64,000 nucleotides of DNA from Saccharothrix australiensis. GTDB taxonomy: Bacteria; Actinomycetota; Actinomycetes; Mycobacteriales; Pseudonocardiaceae. The DNA lies in the NCBI RefSeq assembly GCF_003634935.1, contig NZ_RBXO01000001.1, positions 4,055,501-4,119,500 of the forward strand, read 5' to 3'. Shown in pieces: positions 1 to 10,100 of the stretch (within the stretch, counting starts at the first letter, position 1; each line of letters begins with the position of its first letter). The notes beneath the pieces are model-generated. The model searched no databases. It saw only the letters and a program-made list of their open reading frames with translations, and was not told the origin of the DNA. The position numbers and the translations under genes were made by a program.

Positions 1-2
1 AC

Positions 3-1661
3 CTGGCGTCGGGCGTGCGGCGGCTGCTCGTGGACCCGGACGCCCGACGCGCCGTTCGAGAGGCATCCGCCGACCTCCTCGCCGCCGTGCGGCCGGACCT
101 GGTCGGGGATGCGCTCGGCGAGCTGCGGTCACAGGCCGCCGACGACCACCTCGACGCCCTGGCGCGGTCGAGCGCGCTGCGGGGGCTGGCGGCACTCGAC
201 CCTGGTGCGGTCGACCAGGCCGTCGCGTTCCACCGGGCGCTCCTCGATGACGAGACCAGGCCGATGGCCCAGCGCTGCACGGTGGCGCACCGCCTCGCCA
301 TCCTGGATCGGTCGACCGGCCGCGTGGTCCTGTCGGCGCTGCGGCGGTTCGTCGTCGCACCCACCTCGACCGCCGAGGAGCGGTTGACAGCCCTGACCTG
401 GCTGGACAGCCTCCACCCGCACCGCTCGGGCGAAATCACGCGACTGGCCGCGGCGCTGATCCGGGAGCCGTCCGTCGACAGCCGGACGCGGTGCCAGGTG
501 GTGCGTCACCTGCACGGTCACGTTCGCGGGGAAGTGGAGCGATTGCTGCTCGCCGACCACGTCGCGCCGGTCCGGCACCGCGTGCCGGCGACAGACGGGT
601 ACGGCTATCCGCCGCTGCCAGTGGAGACCGAGGCCGTCCTGCGGGATGTCCTCGCGGCGGCGGAGACCACGCCCGCCGAACGGGTCGAGGCGGCCGTCGC
701 GCTCGGCCGCCTGTCGCGCCGGTTCATGCCCGAGGTCGAGGCACTGCTGGCGGGGTTCGAGGCGTGGGAGGAACTGGCCGGGTTCGAGGGCCGGTGGCGG
801 CGTCGGGCGTTGGACGGGGTCCGGCGCGCCTTCGCGGACGGGACCCGCTCGTGGCGGGAGTGGAACCGGGCGGCGCACCTCCTCGCCGACCTGTTCACGA
901 CCCCGCCCGAACCGGTGCTCGACCACCTCCGCGACCTGGCCCGGACCGCGTCGGGACGGGTTCGGCTGCACGCCCGCCAGGCTTTGGGCAAGGTCGACGG
1001 CCGTGATGCCGTGCGGGCCGTTCGTGACGACGAGCGGGAGAACCCGGCGATTCGTCGGGCCGCCGCGGTGTCGCTGCGGGAGTACGCGGTGGCGGATCGG
1101 GCGGCGGGTGCGGCGCTGCTGCGGGTCCTCGCGACCGACCCGGCGGGCCGTCCCGCGCTGCGCCGGCAGGCGGCCGAGGACCTGCTGGAGTTCGGTGACC
1201 GGGGGCGTGAGTGGGGTGTGGCGGCGTTGCGGACGCTCGTGGTTGACGACACCCTGCCGGCGACGACCCGCGCACGTGCGGCGTCGGCACTGGGGCACGG
1301 TCGCCCGGACCTGCGTCGGGAGGTGGTGCGGTTCCTGCGTGACCTGCGCCCGGACATCCCGGCGCACCGCGTGCTCGTGCTGCGGGCGCTCGGTGCGTTC
1401 GAGCCCGAGGAGAGTTCGCTCGCGCTGCGGGTGATGGCGGACGACCGCGCCCACGGTCCGGTGGTGCGGATGCGGTGCGCCGAGGGGATGGCTGATCTGT
1501 GGCGCGACCACCGGGAAGCGGCGGCGATCGTGGCGCGGGAGATCGCGCACGACGCGGCCGTGCCCCGCCACGTCCGACGGCGTGCGGCTCGCGACCTCGC
1601 CAGATGGAGTGAACTGTGCCGGGCGGAGGCCCGCGACCTGCTGGTGGCGCTGCGCGACTGA
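3..1661 (+). CDS. HEAT-repeat protein, 5' end missing
   Basis: At least 552 codons, and the frame stays open to the window edge, so the true start probably lies upstream; the first in-window start-like codon is GTG at 15. The protein is built of helical repeats rich in Arg, Ala, Leu and acidic residues, with short repeated patterns such as RxxAAxxLxE and xxRxxAAxAL spaced about 30-40 residues apart, as in HEAT/PBS-lyase-type solenoids. No catalytic motif, signal peptide or membrane segment is visible. Such solenoids usually mediate protein-protein contacts, so it may be the C-terminal part of a larger protein with an effector domain, for example an NTPase, outside the window. No specific partner can be inferred. 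Confidence 0.75.
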   Translation: MASGVRRLLVDPDARRAVREASADLLAAVRPDLVGDALGELRSQAADDHLDALARSSALRGLAALDPGAVDQAVAFHRALLDDETRPMAQRCTVAHRLAILDRSTGRVVLSALRRFVVAPTSTAEERLTALTWLDSLHPHRSGEITRLAAALIREPSVDSRTRCQVVRHLHGHVRGEVERLLLADHVAPVRHRVPATDGYGYPPLPVETEAVLRDVLAAAETTPAERVEAAVALGRLSRRFMPEVEALLAGFEAWEELAGFEGRWRRRALDGVRRAFADGTRSWREWNRAAHLLADLFTTPPEPVLDHLRDLARTASGRVRLHARQALGKVDGRDAVRAVRDDERENPAIRRAAAVSLREYAVADRAAGAALLRVLATDPAGRPALRRQAAEDLLEFGDRGREWGVAALRTLVVDDTLPATTRARAASALGHGRPDLRREVVRFLRDLRPDIPAHRVLVLRALGAFEPEESSLALRVMADDRAHGPVVRMRCAEGMADLWRDHREAAAIVAREIAHDAAVPRHVRRRAARDLARWSELCRAEARDLLVALRD

Positions 1662-1761
1662 CCCGACGCCCCTGACTGCCGGTCCCGAGCCCCAACGCCG
1701 TCGCGAGGTCCGCATCGACCCCCGACCCTGGCTCGGCTCCGCCGGGCAGGCCCCGCCCGGA

Positions 1762-2727
1762 TCAGGTCGGCTCGCCGATCGCGCCACCGATCGCGCCGCC
1801 CACCGCGCCGCCGTCGGGCTGCCCGAGCACTTCCGCCATGAACCGCACCAGCCACGCCTGCGCGGGCCCCCGCGCGTGCGCGTGCCGGGCGTAGATCGAC
1901 ACCTGCGCGGGCTCGATGTCGAGCGGCAGCTCCAGCAGCCGCACGTGGTGGTGCTCGGCCGCGAACACCTCGGCCACCATGCGCGGCACCATCGCGAACA
2001 GGTCGCCGTGCCGCACCAGGTACGGCAGCGAGGTGAACCGGGTCGTCTCCACCGCCACGCGGTGCAGCAGGCCGTGCGCCTCCAGCGCCCGGCGCGGACC
2101 GTCGTGGCCGGTGGGCCCGAACACCGCCACGTGCCGCTCGGCGGCCAGCTCCGCCAGGCCGACGCGGTCGCCGCGCAGCCGGGGGTGGTCCGCCGCGACC
2201 ATGCCGACGTAGCCCTCGGCGAACAGCGGGATGCGGGCCACCCGCGGCGTGCTGAGCACCGGCGACGCGATGAACGCGTCGATCTCGCCGCGGCCGAGCT
2301 GGTCGGCGGCGTTGACCACGTCCAGCGGCCGGACGGTGAGCGTGACGCCGGGCGCGCGCGCCGGCAGCGCCGCCACCAGCCGCGGCAGCAGCGACACCTC
2401 GCCCAGGTCGGACAGGGACAGCGTGAACGTGGCGCGCGCCGTCGCCGGGTCGAACGACCACGCGCCGCTGACCGCCGCCTCGATGCCCGCGAGCGCCCCG
2501 TGCAGCGGCTCGTACAGCGCCTGCGCGGTCGCCGTCGGCACCAGGCCGCCCTTCGCCCGCCGGAACAGCTCGTCGCTGAACCGGCGGCGCAGCTTCTGGA
2601 GGCTGTAGCTGACCGTGGGCTGCGTCAGGTGCATCGCCTCGGCGGTCGCGGTGACGCTGCGCGTCTCGTACAGCAGGACGAACGTGCGCACGAGGTTCAG
2701 GTCGAAATCCCGCACCATAGATCCCAT
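1762..2727 (-). CDS. LysR-family transcriptional regulator
   Basis: 321 residues, normal for the family. The N-terminal winged helix-turn-helix (about residues 8-65) shows the pattern LVRTFVLLYETRSVTATAEA followed by TQPTVSYSLQKL; the rest is a periplasmic-binding-like effector domain. Two in-frame ATG codons (2727 and 2718) are possible and neither has a strong Shine-Dalgarno. It is divergent from the benzoylformate decarboxylase gene, with about 90 bp of AT-richer DNA between them, the usual arrangement for a LysR activator of an aromatic-acid operon. The likely inducer is benzoylformate, mandelate or a related acid; that is inference from the neighbours. Confidence 0.92.
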   Translation of the reverse strand: MGSMVRDFDLNLVRTFVLLYETRSVTATAEAMHLTQPTVSYSLQKLRRRFSDELFRRAKGGLVPTATAQALYEPLHGALAGIEAAVSGAWSFDPATARATFTLSLSDLGEVSLLPRLVAALPARAPGVTLTVRPLDVVNAADQLGRGEIDAFIASPVLSTPRVARIPLFAEGYVGMVAADHPRLRGDRVGLAELAAERHVAVFGPTGHDGPRRALEAHGLLHRVAVETTRFTSLPYLVRHGDLFAMVPRMVAEVFAAEHHHVRLLELPLDIEPAQVSIYARHAHARGPAQAWLVRFMAEVLGQPDGGAVGGAIGGAIGEPT

Positions 2728-2752
2728 CGATATAGCTAGGTCCGAACATTTA

Positions 2753-2782
2753 TTGGAACACAGTCGCCAGGCTTCTTATGGT
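2753..2782 (+). promoter_or_regulatory. Candidate promoter of the benzoylformate decarboxylase gene
   Basis: TTGGAA (2753-2758) and TATGGT (2777-2782) are separated by 18 bp, a reasonable vegetative sigma match. A strong ribosome-binding site (GAGGAGG, about 2800-2806) then precedes the ATG at 2818. The segment lies in the AT-rich LysR/mdlC divergent region, where LysR binding would be expected. No experimental support. Confidence 0.45.
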
Positions 2783-2817
2783 CTGGGCCACAAACCCCGC
2801 GAGGAGGAAGCCCGCCC

Positions 2818-4392
2818 ATGCCGACCGTCCGCCGGATCACCCACCGGTTCCTCGAACGCCGTGGCCTGACCACGATCTTCGGCAACCCCGGCTCCAACGA
2901 GCTGCCGTTCCTGGCCGAACTGCCCGAGTCGTTCCGCTACGTCCTCGGCCTGCACGAGGGCGTCGTGATGGGCATGGCCGACGGCTACGCGCAGGCCACC
3001 GGCCGCCCGGTGCTGGTCAACCTGCACGCCGCCGCCGGGTCCGGCAACGCGATGGGCGCGCTGACCAACGCCGTGTACTCGCGGTCGCCGCTGGTGCTCA
3101 CCGCCGGGCAGCAGGTGCGGTCCGCGATCGGGCTGGAGGCGATGCTGGCCAACGTCGACGCCGCGCACCTGATGCGGCCCCTGGTGGGGTGGTCCGGCGA
3201 GCCGAGCTGCGCGGCGGACGTGCCGCGGTCGCTCGCGCAGGCCGTGTTCGAGGCCGAGTACCACCGCCGGCCCACCTACCTGTCCGTGCCCTACGACGAC
3301 TGGTCGCAGGAGCTGGCCGAGGACGCCGAGGTGGTCCTGGACCGCGAGGTGCGGCGTGGGTCCGCGCCCGGCGAGCAGCAGCTCGCGGACCTGGTCGAGC
3401 AGGTCGCCGCCGCGCGCGCCCCGGCCCTGGTGCTGGGCGGCGACATCGACGCGGCCGGGCTGTTCGACCGGGCCGTGGCGCTGGCCGAGCACCTCGCGCT
3501 GCCGACGTGGGTCGCGCCCTCGCCGCACCGCCTGCCGTTCCCGAACCGGCACCGGCTGTTCCGGGGCGTGCTGCCCGCCGGCATCGCCTCGGTGTCCGAC
3601 GCGCTCGCCGGGCACGACCTGATCCTGGTGCTCGGCGCGCCGGTGTTCCGCTACCACCAGCACGTGCCGGGCCCCTACCTGCCCGCGGGCAGCCGCCTGG
3701 TGCAGGTGACCGACGACGCGGGCGCGGCGACCCGCGCGCCGATGGGCGAGGCGCTGGTCGCCGACCCGGGCGCGGTCGTGGAGGCGCTGCTGGCGCGGAC
3801 CGCCGCGCGCGGCGGCGACACCGGTTTCGAGCCCAACCCGGAACCGGAGACCGCGCCGGACGCGCTGCACCCCGAGGAGGTCTTCGCCGCGCTGCGCGAC
3901 ACCCAGCCCGCCGACACGACCTACGTCGTGGAGTCGACGTCGACCAACGCGGCCTGGTGGCGGCAGATGGACCTGCGGCAGGGCGGCTCGTACTTCTTCC
4001 CGGCCTCGGGCGGGCTCGGGTTCGGGCTGCCCGCCGCCGTCGGCATGGCCCTGGGCCGGCCCGAGCGCCCGGTGGTGGCCGTGGTCGGCGACGGCTCGGC
4101 CAACTACGGCATCACCGCGCTGTGGACCGCCGCCCAGCACCGCGTGCCGGTCACCTTCGTCATCCTGCGCAACGGCACCTACGGCGCGCTGCGGTGGTTC
4201 GGCGGGCTGCTCGGCACGCCGGACGTGCCCGGCACCGAGATCCCCGGCCTGGACTTCACCCGCATCGCCGAGGGCTACGGGGTGCCCGCGACCGCCGTGA
4301 CCGGGGTCGACGAGCTGCGCGCGCAGCTCAAGGCCACCACTGAGGGCCCCCGGCTGATCCAGGTCGACACCCACCTGACCACCCCGCACTGA
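2818..4392 (+). CDS. mdlC: Benzoylformate decarboxylase (ThDP-dependent)
   Basis: 524 residues, close to the 528 of the Pseudomonas putida mandelate-pathway enzyme, which it resembles along its whole length. It converts benzoylformate to benzaldehyde and CO2 in the cytoplasm. Known active-site residues are preserved: Ser in GNPGSNELPF, Glu in LHEGVV, His in NLHAAAG and His in FRYHQH. The ThDP/Mg motif GDGSANYG followed by NGTYGALRW is intact near the C-terminus. The start is fixed by GAGGAGG about 11 nt upstream of ATG. A transporter follows 146 bp downstream, making an uptake-plus-decarboxylation unit. No mandelate dehydrogenase or benzaldehyde dehydrogenase is present nearby. Confidence 0.93.
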   Translation: MPTVRRITHRFLERRGLTTIFGNPGSNELPFLAELPESFRYVLGLHEGVVMGMADGYAQATGRPVLVNLHAAAGSGNAMGALTNAVYSRSPLVLTAGQQVRSAIGLEAMLANVDAAHLMRPLVGWSGEPSCAADVPRSLAQAVFEAEYHRRPTYLSVPYDDWSQELAEDAEVVLDREVRRGSAPGEQQLADLVEQVAAARAPALVLGGDIDAAGLFDRAVALAEHLALPTWVAPSPHRLPFPNRHRLFRGVLPAGIASVSDALAGHDLILVLGAPVFRYHQHVPGPYLPAGSRLVQVTDDAGAATRAPMGEALVADPGAVVEALLARTAARGGDTGFEPNPEPETAPDALHPEEVFAALRDTQPADTTYVVESTSTNAAWWRQMDLRQGGSYFFPASGGLGFGLPAAVGMALGRPERPVVAVVGDGSANYGITALWTAAQHRVPVTFVILRNGTYGALRWFGGLLGTPDVPGTEIPGLDFTRIAEGYGVPATAVTGVDELRAQLKATTEGPRLIQVDTHLTTPH

Positions 4393-4538
4393 CCCCGTCC
4401 CGAACCGACCCCGTCCCGACCGCTCCTCCGGACCAGGACCCCGATTCCGGTTCCGGCTCCGGACGAGCGCACCCACCCCCCTCACATCCCCCCTGGTGGT
4501 GACCCGGCCGGCGCCCGGCCACCGGAAGGAGCACGGCA

Positions 4539-5747
4539 ATGACGACGTCTCCAACCCGCTCGACCTGGACGGCGGTGTTCTGCTGGCTGACCGTCCTGCT
4601 GGAGGGTTACGACCTGGTCGCGTTCGGCGCGACCATCCCGACCCTGCTCAAGACCGGCCACCTCGGCTTCACCCCGGCCGGCGCGACCCTGGTGGCCACG
4701 GTGTCGCTGATCGGCGTCGCGGTCGGCGCGGCGGTGCTGAGCCCCCTGACCGACCGGTTCGGCCGCCGCAAGCTGCTCATCGGCTCGGTGCTGCTGTTCT
4801 CGGTGTTCACGCTCGTGATCCCCCTGTCCCCGAGCGTGGGCGTGTTCGCGGCGTTCCGGTTCATCGCGGGCCTCGGCCTGGGCGCGTGCATGCCGGTGGC
4901 GCTGACCGTGATGTCGGAGAACCTGCCCGCCCGCAGGCGGGCCAGCGCGAGCACGTTCACCATGACCGGCTACCACGTCGGCGCGGTCCTGATGACGCTG
5001 CTCGCGCTCGCGGCCCAGGAGGACTGGCACCTGCTGTTCTACGGCGGCGGCGTCGCGGGGCTGGCCGTCGTGCCGCTGATGTGGTGGCGGCTGCCGGAGT
5101 CCTCGGCGTTCCTGGCCGTCCGCGACCGGGTGGAGCGCCCCTCGCCGCGCGTCCTGCTCACCCCGAGGTTCCGGCGGACCAGCGTCGCCGTGTGGGTCGG
5201 CTCGTTCATGGGGCTGCTGCTGGTCTACGGCCTGAACACGTGGCTGCCGCAGCTCATGCGCACGGCGGGCTACCCGATCTCGACGGCGATCACCCTGCTG
5301 CTGGTGCTCAACGTGGGCGCGGTGATCGGCCTGCTGGCCGCCGGCCTCATCGCCGACCGGTACGGCATCAAGCCCATCGCGGTGCTGTGGTTCGGCTCGG
5401 CGGCGGTGCTGCTGGCGGCGCTGAGCCTGCGCGTGGACAGCGGTGTCCTGCTCAACCTGATGGTGCTGTTCACCGGCGTGTTCGTGTTCTCGGCGCAGGT
5501 GCTGATCTACGGGTACGTGGCGCAGGCGTTCCCGGCGCAGGTGCGCGGCACGGCGCTGGGCTTCACCTCGGCGGTGGGCCGGCTCGGGTCGATCCTCGGC
5601 CCGTTCGTCACGGGCGCGCTGGTCACGGCGGGCATCGCCTACCCGTGGGGCTTCTGGTTCTTCGCGGCGGTGGCGGTGCTGGGCCTCGGGGCGGTGCTGC
5701 TGCTCACGCGCACCCCGGCCGCGCACCCCGAGGAGGCGACGGTCTGA
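4539..5747 (+). CDS. MFS aromatic acid/H+ symporter (AAHS family)
   Basis: 402 residues with about 12 hydrophobic segments, an integral inner-membrane carrier. It opens with the AAHS-like stretch LEGYDLVAFGATIPTL and has the MFS loop motif DRFGRRK between TM2 and TM3, plus LPARRRA after TM4. The ATG at 4539 has AAGGAG seven bases upstream. AAHS members import benzoate, 4-hydroxybenzoate, protocatechuate and similar acids by proton symport; its position directly after mdlC makes benzoylformate or mandelate the most plausible substrate (inference). A long hairpin follows the stop codon. Confidence 0.9.
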   Translation: MTTSPTRSTWTAVFCWLTVLLEGYDLVAFGATIPTLLKTGHLGFTPAGATLVATVSLIGVAVGAAVLSPLTDRFGRRKLLIGSVLLFSVFTLVIPLSPSVGVFAAFRFIAGLGLGACMPVALTVMSENLPARRRASASTFTMTGYHVGAVLMTLLALAAQEDWHLLFYGGGVAGLAVVPLMWWRLPESSAFLAVRDRVERPSPRVLLTPRFRRTSVAVWVGSFMGLLLVYGLNTWLPQLMRTAGYPISTAITLLLVLNVGAVIGLLAAGLIADRYGIKPIAVLWFGSAAVLLAALSLRVDSGVLLNLMVLFTGVFVFSAQVLIYGYVAQAFPAQVRGTALGFTSAVGRLGSILGPFVTGALVTAGIAYPWGFWFFAAVAVLGLGAVLLLTRTPAAHPEEATV

Positions 5748-5752
5748 CCGCC

Positions 5753-5792
5753 CGGTCCCGGCTGCCCCACCGAGGCGGGACAGCCGGGACCG
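5753..5792. terminator. Bidirectional hairpin terminator
   Basis: Two perfect 12-bp arms (CGGTCCCGGCTG and CAGCCGGGACCG) flank a 16-nt loop, 5 bp after the transporter stop. It lies between two convergent genes (transporter + and peptidase -). No U-tract follows, as is common for actinobacterial terminators. The right arm motif recurs imperfectly around 5810-5824. Confidence 0.7.
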
Positions 5793-5875
5793 CTCAGCCG
5801 AACCCGCGCAGCCGGGACCGCTCAGTCGACGTGCAAAGCCGGCGCGCACAGTCGAGGCCGGGCAGCCGACGCCGC

Positions 5876-7132
5876 TCAGCCGGTGTCGGGCAGGCGGCCC
5901 CGGAGCAGCCACGCGTCGAAGAACGGACCGAGCGGCGCGACGCTGTGCCACTGGGCGAGCGACGTGAAGTCGGCCGTCGTCGCGGTGCCGTGGCGGTGCA
6001 CCCTGGTCCAGTCGCGGAGCACGGTGAAGAACGCCTGGTCGCCCAGGCGGTCCCGCAGTGCGTGCAGGGTGAGCGCCCCGCGCTGGTAGACCCGGTCGTC
6101 GAACAGGCCGGCCTCGCCGGGGTCGCCGACCAGCAGGTCCTGCGGCAGGCGGGCCAGCCGGGCGCGGGCGCGGGCCGCGTGCACCGCCGCGGGCGGACCG
6201 CCCGAGTGCTCCGACCACAGCCACTCGGCGTAGCAGGCGAACCCCTCGTTCAGCCAGATGTCGCGCCAGTCGGCCAGCCCGACGCTGTTGCCGAACCACT
6301 GGTGCGCCAGCTCGTGCGCCACCAGCCGCTCGAACCCCCGCCGCCCGTCCACGTGGTTCGACCCGAACACCGACAGGCCCTGCGCCTCGACCGGTACCTC
6401 CAGCTCGTCGTCGGTCACCACCACGTGGTACTCGCGGAACGGGTAGGGCCCGAACAGCTCCTCGAACACCGCCAGCATCCGGGGCTGCCTGCCGAAGTCG
6501 TGCGCCGCCGCGGCGCGCAGCCGCGCGGGCGCGAGCACGTCCTGGCCGGGCGCGAGGGGCAGCCGCTCGTACTGCCCGATCTGCACCGACGCCAGGTACG
6601 CGGCCATCGGCTCGGCCTGCTCGTACACCCAGGTCGTGGTGCTGCTCCCGGTCCGCCGGTCGACCAGCACCCCGTTGGCCACCACCGCGTACGGCGTCGC
6701 CGTGGTCACCGAGATGCGGTAGGTCGCCTTGTCCCGCACCAGGTCGTTGCACGGGAACCACGACGGCGCGCCGATCGGCTGCCCCGCCACCAGCGCGCCG
6801 TCCGCGAGCGGCTCCCACCCCAGGTCGCCCCAGTGCGGTGTCCGCACCGGCTGCGGGGCGCCCGCGTAGCGCACCTCCACCACGCACCGCCCGCCGGACC
6901 GCCGGCGCAGCCGCAGCTTGCCGTCGCCGTGCGCGTACCGGACGGGCTTGCCGTCGACGAGGACCTTGCCGAGGGTGAACCGGCCGAGGTCCAGCGCCAC
7001 CGGGCCGTCGGCCTCGACCCACAGCCGCGCGCGACCGGCGAGCCTGCCGGTCAGCGGCTTGTAGTCCAGTTCGAGGTCGTAGTGCTCGACCCGCACGCCG
7101 GGGTCGCCGTGCCGCGCCAGGTGACCGGTCAT
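5876..7132 (-). CDS. M1-family zinc metallopeptidase (aminopeptidase N-like)
   Basis: 418 residues. Zinc ligands are visible: HELAHQWFGN near residues 271-280 and NEGFA about 18 residues later (HExxH-18x-E), followed by the VYQRGALTLHALR segment that carries the catalytic Tyr in M1 enzymes. It is shorter than PepN (about 850 aa), so it has only the beta-sandwich and catalytic domains. The ATG at 7132 overlaps the stop of the upstream NRPS gene in an ATGA, so the two are translationally coupled. Because epsilon-poly-lysine producers carry a metallo-aminopeptidase that degrades the polymer, a role in trimming or tolerance of the NRPS product is plausible but unproven. Confidence 0.9.
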   Translation of the reverse strand: MTGHLARHGDPGVRVEHYDLELDYKPLTGRLAGRARLWVEADGPVALDLGRFTLGKVLVDGKPVRYAHGDGKLRLRRRSGGRCVVEVRYAGAPQPVRTPHWGDLGWEPLADGALVAGQPIGAPSWFPCNDLVRDKATYRISVTTATPYAVVANGVLVDRRTGSSTTTWVYEQAEPMAAYLASVQIGQYERLPLAPGQDVLAPARLRAAAAHDFGRQPRMLAVFEELFGPYPFREYHVVVTDDELEVPVEAQGLSVFGSNHVDGRRGFERLVAHELAHQWFGNSVGLADWRDIWLNEGFACYAEWLWSEHSGGPPAAVHAARARARLARLPQDLLVGDPGEAGLFDDRVYQRGALTLHALRDRLGDQAFFTVLRDWTRVHRHGTATTADFTSLAQWHSVAPLGPFFDAWLLRGRLPDTG

Positions 7133-10100
7133 CGCCAGGCGGAGATCGGGTTGCCGAGCCAGCGGCTGCCGGCCGGGACCTCCTCGCCGCGCATCACCAG
7201 CGAGGCGGGCCCCACCGTGGTGTGCGCGCCGACCGTCGCGCCGGGCAGCACGATCCCGTGCGGTCCGAGCGTCGCGCCGTCCGCCAGGGTCACCTGGTCC
7301 ATGCGGAGGATGCGGTCGTGGAACAGGTGCGTCTGCACCACGCACCCCCGGTTCACCGTCGCGCCGTCACCCAGCGTGACCAGGTCGGACTCCGGGAACC
7401 AGTGCGACTCGACCCAGGTGCCGCGCCCGATCCGCGCGCCCAGCGCCCGCAGCCACCCGGTCATCAGCGGCGAGCCGCCCGCCGAGCCGATCAGCCACGG
7501 CACGGCCAGCACCTCGACGAACGTGTCCGCCAGCTCGTTGCGCCACACGAACGCGCTCCACAGCGGGTACTCGCGCGACCGGAACCGGCCGACCAGGACC
7601 CACTTCGCCGCCACGGCCACCGCGCACGCCAGCACACCGGCCGCGAGCAGCACGACGCCCGCCAGCAGCGGCGCGAACGCGCCCAGCTCCCGCAGCGCGA
7701 ACAGCACCAGCACCACCAGCGCCACGTGGCACATCACCGGCACGACCCGGCACAGCTCCACCAGCGCCCGCGCCACCACCAGCCGCCGGGGCGGGTCGAA
7801 CGTGCGGCTCTGGTCGCCCTCCTCGGCGGCGCGCGGCAGCTTCATCGGCGGCATGCCCAGGTAGGAGCTGCCCGCCTTGGCGCGCTTGGGCGCGGCCGAC
7901 AGCACGCCCACCAGGCCCCGGTTGGGCACCGAGCGGCCGGGCGCGGTCATGCCCGAGTTGCCCAGGAACGCGCGCTTGCCGACCTTCGCGGACGCGATCC
8001 GCAGCCACCCGCCGCCCAGCTCGTAGGAGGCGACCAGGGTGTCGTCCGCGAGGAACGCGCCGTCGCCGATCTTGGTCATCTTCGGCAGCGCCAGCACGGT
8101 CGACGCCTCCACGCCGCGCCCCACGCGCATGCCGAGCGCCCGCAGCCACACCGGCGTGAGCAGGCTCGCGTACAGCGGGAACAACACCACGCGGGCCAGG
8201 TTCATCAGCCGCTCGGTGGTCCACGCCTGCCACGCCACCCGGCTGTGCACGGGGTGCGCGCCCGCCCGCAGCCCGATACCCAGCAGCCGCACCGACACCA
8301 GCACCAGCAGCGCGTACGAGACCAGCCACGCCACCGTCGCGGCCGGCACCGCGAGCAGCGCTCCGCCGAGCGTCAGCGGCGCGCGGACGACCAGCAGCAG
8401 CGCGGGCAGCGCGGCGACGGCGGGCAGCAGGCCCAGCGCGAACGTCGTCGCGCCGTAGACGGCCTTCCACCACGGCGAGCGCGGCGGGCGCGGACCGGGC
8501 CGCGCCGCCTTGCCGGTGCGCTGCGCGGGCACGCCCGCCCACCGCTGGCCGGTCGGCACCGAGCCGACCACGCCGGAACCGGGCGCGACCTCGGCCCGCT
8601 TGCCGACCCGCGCGCCGGGGAACAGGGTGCTGCGCGCGCCGACCGTCGCGCCCGCGCCGACCCGGATGCGGCCGACGTGCACCCGGTCGCCGTCCACCCA
8701 GGTGCCGGACAGGTCGACCTCGGGCTCGATCGCGCTGCCGCGGCCCAGCTTGAGCAGCCCGGTGACGGGCGGCAGCGAGTGCAGGTCGACGTCCGGGCCG
8801 ACCTTCGCGCCCAGCGCGCGGGCGTAGTGCGTGATCCAGGAGCCCGCGAGGTTCGTCGCGCCGCTGGACTCGGCGAGCCGCTCGGCGGTCCACAGCCGCA
8901 GGTGGACGCTTCCGCCGCGCGGGTAGGAGCCGGGGCGGACGCCACGCAGCAGCAGCCGCGCGCCGCCGGCGGCGACGGCGACCTTGCCGGGCGGGCTGAG
9001 GAACACCAGCCAGCCGGCCGCGACCCACCACCACGACACGGACAGCAGCCCGAGGACGTTGCCGACCGCCGCCAGCGCGACCACCCACCGGACGCCGGCG
9101 ACGGTCGCCAGCGGGACCGTCAGCAGCGCCTGGAGCACCGCCGCGCGGCGCGGCGTTGGTGCGACGGCGCGGGCGGGCGCGTCGTGCGCGGCCAGCTCGT
9201 CGAGCCGGGCGGCCAGCGCGCGCAGGGTCGGGTGCTGGTAGACGTCGCTGACCGACACGCCGGCGTGCCGGGCGCGCACCGCGGACACCAGCTGGGCCGC
9301 CGCGAGGCTGCCGCCGCCGCTGGCGAAGAAGTCGGCGTCGGGGTCCGCGACGCGCGAGCCGAGCACCTCGGCCCACTGCTCGGCCAGCCACGCCTCGGTG
9401 CCGTCCAGGCGCGCGCCGACCTCGGTGTCCAGGGCGGGCAGCGGCCACGGGAGGGCGTTGCGGTCGACCTTGCCGGAGGTGCGGGTGGGCAGCGTGTCCA
9501 CGACCGCGAGCAGCGGCACGAGCGCGGCGGGCAGCGCGGCGCGCAGCCGCGCCACCGCGTCGGCCTGGTCGAACGCGTCGTCGGCCGCCACCAGGTAGCC
9601 GACGAGGACCTGGTTGCCGCCCCTGGTGGTGCGCACGGCGGCGGCGGCGCCCGCCACGTGCGGCAGGGCCTGGAGCGCCGCGTCGACCTCACCCAGCTCG
9701 ATGCGCCGCCCGCCGAGCTTGACCTGCTCGTCGGCGCGGCCCAGGAACAGCAGGCCCTCCGGCTCGGCCTTGACCAGGTCGCCGCTGCGGTAGGCGCGGG
9801 ACCAGCCCAGCGCGGGCAGCGGCGCGAACTTCTCCGCGTCCTTGGCCGCGTCCAGGTAGCGGGCCAGGCCGACGCCGCCGATGACCAGCTCGCCCGTGCC
9901 GCCCATCGGCACGACCTCGCCGCGCGCGTCGACCACGGCCAGCTCCGAGCCGTCCAGCGGCAGCCCGATCCGCACGGGACCGACACCGGTCAGCGGCGCG
10001 GCGCAGGCCACCACGGTCGCCTCGGTCGGGCCGTAGGTGTTCCACACCTCGCGCCCGTCGACGGCCAGCCGCTCGGCCAGCTCGGGCGGGCACGCCTCGC

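Noticed and set aside
129..2749. Long minus-strand frames opposite the HEAT-repeat and LysR genes.
   Set aside because: Antisense shadows with Arg/Pro/Gly-rich composition; the sense-strand proteins have recognisable folds.
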